The notes: generated from the sequence alone by a model not told the origin. DNA of 64,000 nucleotides from Methanobrevibacter ruminantium (GCF_016294135.1 NZ_JAEDCO010000006.1:1-64000); one strand, 5' to 3'; shown: positions 19,128-27,936, counted from the first letter of the stretch. Numbers and translations: made by a program.

Positions 19128-19766
19128 TTATAACTCAACTCCTTTTTCAATTATCCTTTCCTTCAAGTCTTTCATTGCCTCTTTAACTTCATCCTCTGCA
19201 ACTACATCAATTAGTCTCTCGTTTTCCTTGAATTTCTTGATATATTCATCCTTTTTCTCATCATCGATTATATCAATTCTTGAATAGTCTACAAGAGATT
19301 CCAAAAATGCGAATATTCCTCTGTTTAGAGCTTTTGTTCCAGGCTTATTGATTATGATCTTTATGGATTCTGCATTGACGATGCTGAATTTAGCTCCATC
19401 ATTCACATGGTCCTTTCCTATTTCCTTATCTTCAATTGATTTTACAAGTGCAATGAAGTAAGCGTCAGCATTTTTCATATATACTATGTCATCATCCTTA
19501 ACAAACTCTTTAGGCTCTAGATTGCCATATAATGAACGTGCAAATACACTTGGATCACTTGTAATGTTTACAACAAAAATTCCGGTTTCCTTAATGTTTT
19601 CCAATGTTTTGCTTCCTTCAAATATTCTCCCAAGAACTGCATAGTCATCTACACATTTGAGTCCTATTGGAGCTGCATCCATTTCACCTGCCTTGTTCAT
19701 GGTGGTGTAGATTGTTTCATATTTTCCTCCAGCCTTGATTCCAATGCTTTCTAAACTAAATGACAT
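19128..19766 (-). CDS. DUF447 flavin-binding-type protein
   Basis: The 212-residue product matches DUF447 (COG2457), archaeal proteins with a flavin reductase-like split-barrel fold. Visible marks are KYETIYTTMNKAGEMDAAPIGLK near the N-terminus and VVNITSDPSVFARS, which resemble FMN-contacting loops. The physiological reaction is not known. An upstream ATG at 19796 is in frame, but GGAGATTAATA directly precedes the ATG at 19766, so I chose that start. The gene is divergent from atwA and alone on its strand. Confidence 0.8.
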   Translation of the reverse strand: MSFSLESIGIKAGGKYETIYTTMNKAGEMDAAPIGLKCVDDYAVLGRIFEGSKTLENIKETGIFVVNITSDPSVFARSLYGNLEPKEFVKDDDIVYMKNADAYFIALVKSIEDKEIGKDHVNDGAKFSIVNAESIKIIINKPGTKALNRGIFAFLESLVDYSRIDIIDDEKKDEYIKKFKENERLIDVVAEDEVKEAMKDLKERIIEKGVEL

Positions 19767-20003
19767 TATTAATCTCCTGTTTGTTAAATTAAACAAATTT
19801 ATTTCTGTTTAAAATATTTATGAATATTTTATTCATCTTAATTCTTATATTTAATTATTAAATGATTAATGAAAAGGTTTTAAATATAGGTAATTTAATA
19901 TTATATAATGTATAAATATTTTAATAATATTTAAAATTAAACAAATTATTAATTTAATTATTCTAATTAATAAGAATCGTTTAAAAATTCAAATTGTGGT
20001 ATA

Positions 20004-21713
20004 ATGATAAGTATTAAAAACCTTTCTAAATCATATAAATTAGAGAATGGGGAAGAAGTGAAAGCCCTAAATAACATTAATCTTGAAGTTAAAGAAGGAG
20101 AAATCGTAGGTATTTTAGGAACAAGCGGTTCCGGTAAAACAACCCTTTTAAGAATATTAAGAGGGGTGGAAAAATTTGATGAAGGTGAAGTTAGAGTAGA
20201 AAGATACACCTTAAAGCCGGATTCAACTCAATTTTATTTCAATCAAGTGAAAAAGGAAACTGCAATTCACTTGCAAAGGTCTTTTGGTATTTGGCCTGAA
20301 ACCGTACTTGACAATGTAGTAAGAAAGCTATATGGTGCAAAATACGGTGATGAGGCAGGAACCGACTTTGAATTGGCTCATGACCAATTCGATAAGGAAG
20401 CTTATGAGCTATTGGAGCTTGTAGGCCTTAAGGAAAAGTCCGGTCACTTGGCTTCCGTATTAAGCGGTGGTGAAAAGCAAAGACTTATCATGGCAAGACA
20501 GCTTGCTAAAAAGCCTAAAGTAATGCTTCTTGACGAGCCTGCTACAATGGCATGTCCTAAAACCAAACAGGAAATCTTGGATGCTGTTAAAAAGATCAAT
20601 GAAGAGTTAAACATCACTATTGTTTTAGTATCCCACTTACCTGAGGTTCATAAGTTCTTGGCTGAAAGGGTAATCCTTTTGGAAGATGGTGAAATAGCTA
20701 AAGATGGAGATGTTGATGAGATTATCGATGAGTTCCTATCTGACATTGAAGACCCTGTTGACATTGAGCTTGAATCCACAGATGAAACCTTGATTAAAGC
20801 ATGCGATTTGGATAAAAGGTTCTATTTGCTTAAAGGTAAAGATGTTTTGCACATGAAGGACATCAGCTTTGAAGTAAAGAGAGGAGATATCCTATCTTTA
20901 GTAGGTCCAAGTGGAGCAGGTAAGACAATTCTTCTTCGTATGTTAGGGGGTATGGATGTGCCTGACAACGGTGATGTATTGTTCAAGCTTGACAAGGACG
21001 GAGAAACCAAATGGGTAGACATCAGAAAAGCAAGCCTTGACAGGATGGAAGTTAGAAGAAACATAGGTTTCATGCATCAGGAATTTGCATTAGTCTATTG
21101 GGCTACCGTTCAAAGCCAATTGGCTAAGAAACTTGGATACAAAAGATTTGATATGGTTCAGGAAGCAAAAGAAAGAGCTAAGGAAGAAGGCTTGCCTGAC
21201 ATCTTGCTTGATGCATTGTATCAATTAACTGACCTTCCAGAAAGGGAAGCTAAAGCTCGTCTTGAGCAAGTTGGACTTGAACCAAGTATTTTAGATGAAT
21301 TGTTCCCTAAATTCCCTGAAGCAGAAATTGCAGAGCAAGTTGCAGACTTATTCGAAGCGCTTGACTTGCCTTTAGACATTTTAGGAAGAAGATCATTTGA
21401 ATTATCAGGTGGTCAAAAGGTAAGGGCTATGCTTGCACTTGTGCTCGTATCCAAACCGGATATCCTATTGCTTGACGAACCGTTTGGAGACTTGGATCCA
21501 AAAACCTTGAGGACAGTAACCAACTCTCTTAAGAGAATCTGCAAGGAATTCGGAACTACCATTGTAATGGTTTCACACAATACAGACTTCATTAGGGAAT
21601 TAAGTAACAGGGCTATCTTCATTGACCAAGGTCTTCTCAAGGATGACACTAAAGATGTTGATAGGTTAGTCGATGACTTCATTGGATTCTGTAAAGCTGA
21701 TTACTTGATGTAA
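20004..21713 (+). CDS. atwA: Methyl-coenzyme M reductase system component A2 (double ABC ATPase)
   Basis: AtwA provides the ATP-dependent step in reductive activation of the nickel of methyl-coenzyme M reductase, the methane-forming enzyme. The 569-residue protein has two ABC cassettes and no membrane segment. Cassette 1 shows GTSGSGKTT at residues 39-47, LSGGEKQR and the Walker B LLDEPATMACP; cassette 2 shows GPSGAGKTI, LSGGQKVRAM and LLDEPFGDLDP. The atypical ATMACP after the first Walker B is characteristic of this family. Methanobacteriales often carry more than one copy; only one is in the window. Confidence 0.93.
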   Translation: MISIKNLSKSYKLENGEEVKALNNINLEVKEGEIVGILGTSGSGKTTLLRILRGVEKFDEGEVRVERYTLKPDSTQFYFNQVKKETAIHLQRSFGIWPETVLDNVVRKLYGAKYGDEAGTDFELAHDQFDKEAYELLELVGLKEKSGHLASVLSGGEKQRLIMARQLAKKPKVMLLDEPATMACPKTKQEILDAVKKINEELNITIVLVSHLPEVHKFLAERVILLEDGEIAKDGDVDEIIDEFLSDIEDPVDIELESTDETLIKACDLDKRFYLLKGKDVLHMKDISFEVKRGDILSLVGPSGAGKTILLRMLGGMDVPDNGDVLFKLDKDGETKWVDIRKASLDRMEVRRNIGFMHQEFALVYWATVQSQLAKKLGYKRFDMVQEAKERAKEEGLPDILLDALYQLTDLPEREAKARLEQVGLEPSILDELFPKFPEAEIAEQVADLFEALDLPLDILGRRSFELSGGQKVRAMLALVLVSKPDILLLDEPFGDLDPKTLRTVTNSLKRICKEFGTTIVMVSHNTDFIRELSNRAIFIDQGLLKDDTKDVDRLVDDFIGFCKADYLM

Positions 21714-21795
21714 TCAGTTAAATTTTTATTTTTTATTTTTAATTTTTTAGATTATTTTTTCAATCAATAATTTTTATTCTTTTTAAGATGATAGT

Positions 21796-22206
21796 ATGTT
21801 TAAGAATATTTTAGTTGCTAGCGATGGTTCCAAATGTGGAGACAAGGCAGTGGATTTAGCTATTGATTTAGCAAGCAAATACGGTGCAAAGATCTCTGCT
21901 TTATATGTTATGGATTTTGCTCTTGACTTTTCATATGATGACTTGGATGATGCTGGTGGAGCAGTCTTGGATGAGATTACAGCAAAAGGGAAGGAAAAGG
22001 ATGTTGTTGTAGTGGAGCATATCATCACTGCAGATCCTATTCATGATATGGCAACAATGATTAGAAAGATAAATCCTGACATTGCTGTCTTTGGAGCTTT
22101 TGGAAAGTCTATGGAAACGCAAGAGAATATTGATTATTCTAAAATTGGCAGTGTAGCTGAAAATGCCTTAAAAGTCTCTAAAGTTCCTGTAATTTTAGTT
22201 AAATAA
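21796..22206 (+). CDS. Universal stress protein (UspA family)
   Basis: The 136-residue protein starts FKNILVASDGSKCGDKAVDLA and ends SKVPVILVK, both hallmarks of the Usp fold. The GAFGK segment and the later GSVAENAL carry the glycines and serine of the ATP-binding loop, though with an unusual eight-residue insert, so nucleotide binding is likely but not certain. It lies between atwA and the rubredoxin-ferritin group, 104 bases before the first rubredoxin. Its binding partner is unknown. Confidence 0.88.
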   Translation: MFKNILVASDGSKCGDKAVDLAIDLASKYGAKISALYVMDFALDFSYDDLDDAGGAVLDEITAKGKEKDVVVVEHIITADPIHDMATMIRKINPDIAVFGAFGKSMETQENIDYSKIGSVAENALKVSKVPVILVK

Positions 22207-22255
22207 TTATTGCTTTTTGCTGTTTTTTAAAATAAGTTGTAATAAAATAAAACAA

Positions 22256-22264
22256 TTTATATAT
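22256..22264 (+). promoter_or_regulatory. TATA box for the rubredoxin genes
   Basis: TTTATATAT lies 47 bases before the first rubredoxin ATG; a transcript from it would include the GGAGGTTA ribosome binding site at 22298. Confidence 0.5.
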
Positions 22265-22310
22265 TATTAGAATTAAATATATTATTAATTAGTTATTGGA
22301 GGTTAACACT

Positions 22311-22469
22311 ATGGCTGAATACAAATGTACTATTTGCGGATACGTATATGACACTGAAAAAGGCGAATCTAGAAAAGATGTTGCTGCAGGAACTGCTTGG
22401 GAAGACGTAGCTGATGATTTCAGATGCCCTTTATGTGGTGCAGTTAAAAACATGTTTAAAGCATTATAA
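22311..22469 (+). CDS. Rubredoxin
   Basis: This 52-residue protein has the two iron-binding knuckles CTICG (C6, C9) and CPLCG (C39, C42) with the spacing of rubredoxins. It carries single electrons through one Fe(Cys)4 site. In methanogens rubredoxin donates to flavodiiron oxidase, rubrerythrin or superoxide reductase. The charged GESRKDVAAGTAWEDVADDF linker differs from the acidic linker of the second copy, so the two may serve different partners. A strong GGAGG site precedes the ATG. Confidence 0.93.
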   Translation: MAEYKCTICGYVYDTEKGESRKDVAAGTAWEDVADDFRCPLCGAVKNMFKAL

Positions 22470-22523
22470 TTGATTTAAACTTTATGATACTACTTTCTTA
22501 AAATTTAATCGAAGGTGAATAAA

Positions 22524-22679
22524 ATGGTATTTGTATGTGATATTTGCGGATACGAATATAATCCTGATGCTGGTGACCCAGATAATGGCGTTGAACCAGG
22601 CACTGCTTTTGCAGACTTACCGGATGATTGGGTTTGCCCATTATGCGGTGCAGAAAAAGGAGATTTCGTAGAAGAATAA
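22524..22679 (+). CDS. Second rubredoxin
   Basis: The 51-residue product has C5, C8, C38 and C41 in CDICG and CPLCG, the typical [18 protein letters not shown] loop and DLPDDWVCP, closer to classical rubredoxins than the first copy. AAGGTGAAT precedes the ATG. It follows the first rubredoxin by 54 bases and precedes ferritin by 83, which suggests one oxygen- or iron-stress transcription unit. Confidence 0.95.
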   Translation: MVFVCDICGYEYNPDAGDPDNGVEPGTAFADLPDDWVCPLCGAEKGDFVEE

Positions 22680-22762
22680 ATAAATTTTTAAATCATGATT
22701 ATTAAATTATCATTTCAATTTTAATTTAATAAATTTTTATTTTTTTAATTTTAGGTGTTATT

Positions 22763-23260
22763 ATGGTAAATGAAAAAATGGAAGCAGCATTAAATGCTCA
22801 ATTAAACGCAGAAGTATATTCTGGATACTTATACTTATCTATGGCAGCTTACTTTGAAGACATCGACTTAGCAGGATTTGCTAACTGGATGAGAGTACAA
22901 GCTGCAGAAGAATTAGAACATGGTATGAAATTCTATGATTACATCATTAGAAGAGGGGCAAGCGTAACCCTTACTGCAATTGAAGCTCCACAAACTGAAT
23001 GGGACTCTCCACTTGCAGCATTTGAACATGTTTTATCCCACGAACAAATGGTTACTGGCTTAATCAATGATTTAGTTGACTTAGCTATTGAAGAAAAAGA
23101 CCATGCAACCAACAACTTCTTGCAATGGTTCGTAGAAGAGCAAGTTGAAGAAGAAGAAAACGCTATGGAAAACTTAGCAAAACTCAAATTAGCTGGCGAC
23201 GACAACTCTTTATTATACAAACTTAACGAAGAGTTCGCAGGTCGTGGCGGTGAAGAATAG
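22763..23260 (+). CDS. ftnA: Ferritin
   Basis: The 165-residue protein is a non-haem ferritin that oxidises and stores iron in a 24-subunit shell. The ferroxidase ligands E17, E50 and H53 fall at the same positions as in E. coli FtnA, and further acidic ligands lie in the helix around [11 protein letters not shown]. Length is normal. It closes the rubredoxin group and ends in a hairpin that overlaps its stop codon. Confidence 0.95.
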   Translation: MVNEKMEAALNAQLNAEVYSGYLYLSMAAYFEDIDLAGFANWMRVQAAEELEHGMKFYDYIIRRGASVTLTAIEAPQTEWDSPLAAFEHVLSHEQMVTGLINDLVDLAIEEKDHATNNFLQWFVEEQVEEEENAMENLAKLKLAGDDNSLLYKLNEEFAGRGGEE

Positions 23261-23285
23261 ATTTGATCTATTCTTTCTTTTTTTA
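23255..23285 (+). terminator. Terminator overlapping the ferritin stop codon
   Basis: GAATAGAT and ATCTATTC pair around TTG (23255-23273), followed by TTTCTTTTTTT. Confidence 0.65.
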
Positions 23286-23444
23286 TTTTTTAATTTTATT
23301 CTAATTTATATTTTTAACTATTTTTATCAAAAAATATAATTTTATTTAAATCCCTTATTTTTATGAAATAACCTCAATTTTATTGAATAATCATAATTTA
23401 ACAATTAAAATGAAAGTTAACTGTTAAAAAAACTATAATATTTA

Positions 23445-23452
23445 TTTATAAT
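23445..23452 (+). promoter_or_regulatory. TATA box before the small-ORF pair
   Basis: TTTATAAT within TATTTATTTATAATAAA lies about 35 bases before the ATG at 23482, which predicts a very short leader. Confidence 0.4.
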
Positions 23453-23481
23453 AAAAATTAAGTATCAATTAAAGGTTTTTC

Positions 23482-23523
23482 ATGCCTGCAGAAAATATAC
23501 CCAAAACTGGGGGCATAAAATGA
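23482..23523 (+). CDS. Possible 13-residue leader peptide
   Basis: The ORF encodes MPAENIPKTGGIK and stops with a TGA that overlaps the ATG of the next small ORF (ATGA), the usual sign of translational coupling. An AAAGGTTTT sequence precedes it. At this length a chance ORF cannot be excluded. Confidence 0.3.
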   Translation: MPAENIPKTGGIK

Positions 23524-23639
23524 AAACTGAAATTGGAGAATTTCTTAAACATTCTTTTGAAGTCTTTAAAGAACATTTTAAAGATATTCTTGGATATTCA
23601 TTAGAAATCTTGAAAATTTTCATTTTGCTAATGAAATAA
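23520..23639 (+). CDS. Predicted 39-residue amphipathic peptide
   Basis: The product begins MKTEIGEFLKHSFEVFKEHF and ends in a hydrophobic LEILKIFILLMK. The heptad-like spacing of Phe, Ile and Leu between Lys and Glu predicts one amphipathic helix. Only a weak GGGGGC site precedes its ATG, but coupling to the 13-codon ORF could supply initiation. It has its own upstream TATA and lies between ferritin and the candidate RNA at 23750. No family is recognised. Confidence 0.4.
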   Translation: MKTEIGEFLKHSFEVFKEHFKDILGYSLEILKIFILLMK

Positions 23640-23749
23640 ATTTGAAACTTGTTGTTGAATTTTAAAAAAATTTTGTTTAATATTTTCATTGGGTAGTTTT
23701 TTTCCCTTCATAAATAAGTAAAGATTATATATTCTAAAAATATAATATT

Positions 23750-23850
23750 ACTTAGAGTTTATTTCAAACTCCGGTTTATGGGAAAAATTTAAAGTTAAGA
23801 ATTCTTTTGAATTCTTATACTTTAAGTTTTAAAAACTATCTTTTTTTATA
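23750..23850 (+). ncRNA. Candidate structured non-coding RNA
   Basis: Three hairpins follow one another: GAGTTT/AAACTC with a five-base loop (23755-23771); a long stem joining TTAAAGTTAAGAATTC at 23789-23804 to 23809-23825 through a TTTT loop, with one bulge; and a short AGTTT/AAACT hairpin followed by seven T residues (23841-23847). A TATATA box at 23725-23732 lies about 28 bases before the first hairpin, so promoter, structured body and terminator are all present. There is no ORF. It is not recognised as RNase P, SRP RNA, tRNA or a known riboswitch. It could instead be a leader of mdh, whose ATG is 120 bases further on. Confidence 0.4.
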
Positions 23851-23966
23851 TTATTTTAAAATTAATTTTGTTTTATTTTTAGTAAACTATTTTTATTAGA
23901 AATAAAAGAATATAACTATATTAAGTATGTTATTTTAATCAAAAGTAATCTTAAGGAGGCAAAAAC

Positions 23967-24923
23967 GTGGTAAAGGTAAGTGTAATGGGTTCAACCGGTG
24001 TAATAGGTAAAAACGTTACTTTCAAATTGGCTAGAGCAGATACAATAAGTGAAGTTGTATTGTTTGCAAGACCTGAAAGCATTGACAAGGCAAAGGGCCA
24101 AAGCTATGACATGTATGATGCATTGGCTGCTGAAGATATCGATTGTTTACTCATCCCATCCTGCAATTATGAAGATCTTGCAGATTCCCAAATTGTATTG
24201 ATTTCTGCAGGTGCTCCAAGGCATGAGGGGATGAGCAGAAGGGATTTGGCTTTCATAAATGGACAAATTGTATCAAACTATGCCAGACAAGTAGCTAAAT
24301 ATGCTCCAGATGCCATTATCGTAGTTGCAACAAATCCTGTGGATGTAATGACCACAATTGCTTTGGACGCTTCAGGTTTCGATAGGGACAGGGTCATTGG
24401 TGTAGGAAACCACTTGGATTCCTTAAGACTCAAAAATTACTTTGCAAGAAGATTGAACATCAACAGCAGTGAAATCCATACAAGGGTTATCGGTGAGCAT
24501 GGTGACAATATGGTTCCTCTTTTAAGTTCAACCACCATTGGAGGTATTCCTCTGAAATACTTTATTAGAGAGGTGGAATTGGACATTAAGGAGATCATTC
24601 ATACTCTAAGAAATGCGGGAAATACAATCATTTCAAAGAAGGGTGCTACTGAATATGGTCCTGCCTATGCTATTTCTAATTTGATTATTACATTGATTAC
24701 AAACTCCCATAAGATCTTGACTGTAAGCTTATACTTAGATGGTGAAATTGCTGGTGTCAATGGAGTTTCATTAGGTGTTCCTTCTGTTTTATCCAAAAAA
24801 GGAAATGCAATGATTGTTCCTATTCATATGAGTGATTATGAGACTAAAAAGTTCCAAGCTGCTGCCGAACAGATTAGAAAGCTTACAGAAGAAGTCAGAG
24901 AAAGTCTAAAAGAATATAAATAA
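23967..24923 (+). CDS. mdh: Malate dehydrogenase (lactate/malate dehydrogenase family)
   Basis: The 318-residue protein has the NAD(P)-binding GSTGVIGKN loop at the N-terminus, NPVDVMT, the substrate-binding arginine in the RRDLAF segment and the catalytic GEHGDNMVPL with its histidine. The GSTG form of the glycine loop is that of the archaeal [LDH-like] malate dehydrogenases, many of which prefer NADPH or use either cofactor. It interconverts malate and oxaloacetate in the incomplete reductive citric acid path. The start is GTG after AAGGAGGCAAAAAC. Confidence 0.93.
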   Translation: MVKVSVMGSTGVIGKNVTFKLARADTISEVVLFARPESIDKAKGQSYDMYDALAAEDIDCLLIPSCNYEDLADSQIVLISAGAPRHEGMSRRDLAFINGQIVSNYARQVAKYAPDAIIVVATNPVDVMTTIALDASGFDRDRVIGVGNHLDSLRLKNYFARRLNINSSEIHTRVIGEHGDNMVPLLSSTTIGGIPLKYFIREVELDIKEIIHTLRNAGNTIISKKGATEYGPAYAISNLIITLITNSHKILTVSLYLDGEIAGVNGVSLGVPSVLSKKGNAMIVPIHMSDYETKKFQAAAEQIRKLTEEVRESLKEYK

Positions 24924-24945
24924 GCTTATTTTTCTTATTTTTTTA
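24919..24945 (+). terminator. Palindrome and T-tract after mdh
   Basis: AAATAAGCTTATTT is a perfect 14-base palindrome covering the stop codon and is followed by TTCTTATTTTTTT. The stem has no spare loop bases, so this is weaker than the other terminators. Confidence 0.4.
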
Positions 24946-25041
24946 CTATTTTTTACTATTAATTTTTCTTAATTTTTAAACATTTTTACCTAATTTTTAA
25001 ATATTTTGCCTATTTTTAAATATTAACCTAATTTTAATTAG

Positions 25042-26049
25042 CTATTTTACTCCAATAATGTTTTTTAAGTAAGGAACATTGCTGAATAGATATAAAAATC
25101 CCATTGGAACAAATAGGGTAACTAAAAGCAATATGATTGTCCAAAGATTGTAAGGCATTGTATTTTCAAAGATTTCAATTGTAACGGACAGGACTGCTAC
25201 ATGGACCAGATAGATTCCATAGTTGTACTGAGCCACTTTTGTAATGAAATCCCTTATAATTCCTTTTGGATTTAAATTAATGTTCTTAAACAATAGGAAG
25301 ACTCCTGCTGCATTCAATGCCATGAATAGTGCATATCTGTCAAATCTGTAGATTAATGTTGTGCTGGAGAATAGGTATGAACATACCATCATGGATCCAA
25401 TTGAAAAGAATATTAACAGTATTGCAAAGTATTTTTTGTTCAATAATTCCCTTTCAGTATATCTAAGGTAATATCCAAGGACAACAAGTCCGATAGGGCT
25501 TGTAAAGTAGCTAAGCTTTATTGGAAACGGCATCTTTAATGTAAAGTCAAATATGCATGTTATTAGCCAGAAAAACAGGAAATATTCCAATTCATTATTT
25601 TCTGAATGCTGTATCCATTTATTGAAAACAGGCATGATCAGGTATGTTCCAAGTATCATCCAAAAGAACCAATCCTGATAGAAATAGTTGTTTTTGCCTA
25701 ATGCCCCTAATGTAATCAAGCTAAAAAATCCACTTATTTTCAACGGATGTATGAAAGAATTGATGAAAACCAGACAAATTGATAGGAAGAATAACCAAAA
25801 GAGGAATGGGTAGATTATTCTTGGCAATCTCTTTGATAAGAATGACTTTATTGTCCAGTCCCTGCCTAATGACAAGGCTCCAGAGAGCATTAGAAATAGC
25901 GGAACTCCTACTCTGAAGAAATTAATTATAAATGAGCAGACAAACCAGTTCAAGCTTGGAATTGCACCATAATCTGCAACTATCAAATGTCTGGTGCCTC
26001 CATCAAAAACATGGACTAAAATTACTGAAATGATTGCCAATGCCCTCAA
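25042..26049 (-). CDS. Membrane acyltransferase (acyltransferase 3 family), N-terminus disrupted
   Basis: The 335-residue ORF is an acyltransferase-3-type integral membrane protein with about ten hydrophobic helices, the RALAIISVILVHVF first helix, and FRVGVPLFLMLSGALS as the second conserved block. Such enzymes O-acetylate surface polysaccharides or lipids. The ORF starts with TTG inside the first conserved motif and has no ribosome binding site. The codons just upstream read IFYFDA, which completes the family motif, but the natural ATG at 26078 (ATG AAA AGC ATA) is out of frame by two bases. A small indel near 26065 has therefore split the start from the body. It may be a pseudogene, a phase-variable gene or a sequence error. 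Confidence 0.75.
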   Translation of the reverse strand: MRALAIISVILVHVFDGGTRHLIVADYGAIPSLNWFVCSFIINFFRVGVPLFLMLSGALSLGRDWTIKSFLSKRLPRIIYPFLFWLFFLSICLVFINSFIHPLKISGFFSLITLGALGKNNYFYQDWFFWMILGTYLIMPVFNKWIQHSENNELEYFLFFWLITCIFDFTLKMPFPIKLSYFTSPIGLVVLGYYLRYTERELLNKKYFAILLIFFSIGSMMVCSYLFSSTTLIYRFDRYALFMALNAAGVFLLFKNINLNPKGIIRDFITKVAQYNYGIYLVHVAVLSVTIEIFENTMPYNLWTIILLLVTLFVPMGFLYLFSNVPYLKNIIGVK

Positions 26050-26185
26050 AGCATCAAAATAGAAGATATGCTTTTCATTTTATCAAATAAAAATTTTTTC
26101 TGTTTGATTTATTTTTAAAATCCAATCAATAATGTTTAATGGATATATTAAATTATTAAAAAAAGAAAATAAAGTTTATAATTGA

Positions 26186-26620
26186 TTATAAATTATAAAC
26201 TTCTTCTGCAGGCACTAATGGTATTTTATAAGCATTTAAAATTGATACCAATTCATCCAAATCTTTGGACTGTAATAAAAGAATAGCTTTTTCAGACTTT
26301 TCATGAGTAAATGCATAAAGGTATTCAAGGTCTATTCCCTCATCTTTCAAGATTTTTAGGATTGATGAAAGTCCGCCCGGAGTGTCATCTAGTTCCGCTC
26401 CAATGATTGGGGTGTTTTTAACGATGTAATCATTGCTTTCCAAAATTTCCTTTGCTTTTATAGGGTCTTGAACTACCAATCTTAAAATACCAAATTCAGT
26501 TGTGTCTGCTAAGAATAATGCTCTGATGTTTATGTCATTTTGAGCAAGCAAATCTAAAACATGATACAATTTCCCCATTTTATTTTCTAAAAATATAGAT
26601 AGTTGTGTTATCTTATACAT
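26186..26620 (-). CDS. ACT-domain protein (tandem ACT)
   Basis: The 144-residue protein consists of two ACT domains: one from TQLSIFLENKMGKLYHVLDLL and a second from GAELDDTPGGLSSILKILKDEGIDLEYLY. ACT domains bind amino acids or related ligands. It starts 14 bases after the phenylacetate-CoA ligase stop, with GGGGAGACA as ribosome binding site. This pairing is common in archaea and suggests an aromatic amino acid sensor for the ligase. Confidence 0.88.
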   Translation of the reverse strand: MYKITQLSIFLENKMGKLYHVLDLLAQNDINIRALFLADTTEFGILRLVVQDPIKAKEILESNDYIVKNTPIIGAELDDTPGGLSSILKILKDEGIDLEYLYAFTHEKSEKAILLLQSKDLDELVSILNAYKIPLVPAEEVYNL

Positions 26621-26634
26621 ATTGTCTCCCCTGA

Positions 26635-27936
26635 TTAATGTAAATTACGTTTGTCAATTACTCTTTGTATTTTGCCTTTTGTGCTTCTTGGAATGCTTTT
26701 TGGTGCAACTAGGCTAACGTTAACTGCGATTCCAATCTCATTTTGAATGTATTCGCCGATTTTACGCTTTACACCGATCATCTCTTTAATGTCATCTGAG
26801 AAGAGAGATTCAGAAGCTTCAACCTTGATTTCAATTTCATCCATTATGTCCGGACGGGTAACGATGATTTGGTAGTGAGGCTCGATGTCACTGACCTTAA
26901 GAAGTGCCTTTTCGATTTGTGATGGGAATACAGCAACTCCCTTAACCTTGATCATGTCATCAGATCTTCCAGTGATCCTTTCCATTCTTGCAAGGGTCCT
27001 TCCACATGCACAAGTGTCATAGTGAAGTGCAGTGAGGTCTTTTGTTCTGAATCTGATTATAGGCATGCTTTCCCTTTCAAGGTTGGTCAATACCAATTCT
27101 CCGTGAGTGCCTTCAGGCAAGGTGTTTCCAGTATTCGGGTCAATGATTTCAGGATAGAAGAAATCCTCCGCAATGTGCAAACCGTTCTGTGCAGGACATT
27201 CCATACCTACACCTGGACCCATCAATTCGGTAAGTCCGTAGATATTGTAAGCCTTGGTCTTGAATGTGTCTTCGATTCTCTCTCTCATTTCAGCTGTCCA
27301 CATTTCAGCTCCAAAACCAATTGCCTTAAGGCCGAGTTTTTCAAAGTCTATTCCTTCCTCTTTAGCCACTTCTCCAAGGTATATGCCATAGGAAGGGGTG
27401 AAAATAAGGCAGGTAGTTCCAAAGTCTGCCATGATTTCGACTTGCCTTCTTGTTTGGCCGGTTGAAATAGGGATGATTGTTGCCCCTAATCTATGAGCCC
27501 CATAGTGAACACCGAATCCTCCTGTAAACAATCCGTAACCATGAGTGTTCTGTATGATATCGTCTTCATCAAGACCCATCATGGTAAGTCCTCTTGCAAC
27601 GATTTCTCCCCAATTGTCAATGTCTCCTTGGGTGTATCCGCTTACAACAGGCTTTCCAGTAGTTCCAGAAGAGGAGTGTACCTCTATGATTTCCTTTTTA
27701 TCAACTGCAAACATTCCAAATGGATAACATGCTCTTAAATCATCTTTAGTAAGGAATGGCAACTTTTCAATATCCTTTAAGGTTTCTATGTCTTCAGGGA
27801 AAACATTTGCTTGAGTGTACTTTTCGGTATAAAATGGGATCTTGTCAAATGCCCTTTTTACAGTAGCTTGCAACTTCTTCAATTGAAGTTCAAAAATGTC
27901 TTCTCTTGACATGCATTCAATTTCTTCATTCCACAT
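26635..27936 (-). CDS. paaK: Phenylacetate-CoA ligase-type aryl-acid CoA ligase
   Basis: The 433-residue enzyme is of PaaK type: HSSSGTTGKPV is the adenylate-binding P-loop, YGLTELMGPGVGMEC the A5 motif, and GRSDDMIKVKGVAVFPSQIE the hinge and C-terminal motif. It activates phenylacetate or another aryl acid to the CoA thioester with ATP. In gut and rumen methanogens this allows uptake of aryl acids that are then reductively carboxylated to aromatic amino acids. CxCGR in TCACGRTLARM is also family-typical. It forms an operon with the downstream ACT protein. Confidence 0.92.
   Translation of the reverse strand: MWNEEIECMSREDIFELQLKKLQATVKRAFDKIPFYTEKYTQANVFPEDIETLKDIEKLPFLTKDDLRACYPFGMFAVDKKEIIEVHSSSGTTGKPVVSGYTQGDIDNWGEIVARGLTMMGLDEDDIIQNTHGYGLFTGGFGVHYGAHRLGATIIPISTGQTRRQVEIMADFGTTCLIFTPSYGIYLGEVAKEEGIDFEKLGLKAIGFGAEMWTAEMRERIEDTFKTKAYNIYGLTELMGPGVGMECPAQNGLHIAEDFFYPEIIDPNTGNTLPEGTHGELVLTNLERESMPIIRFRTKDLTALHYDTCACGRTLARMERITGRSDDMIKVKGVAVFPSQIEKALLKVSDIEPHYQIIVTRPDIMDEIEIKVEASESLFSDDIKEMIGVKRKIGEYIQNEIGIAVNVSLVAPKSIPRSTKGKIQRVIDKRNLH

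Noticed and set aside
27022..27465. 147-codon plus-strand ORF inside paaK
   Set aside because: It has no ribosome binding site and overlaps a fully convincing enzyme gene.
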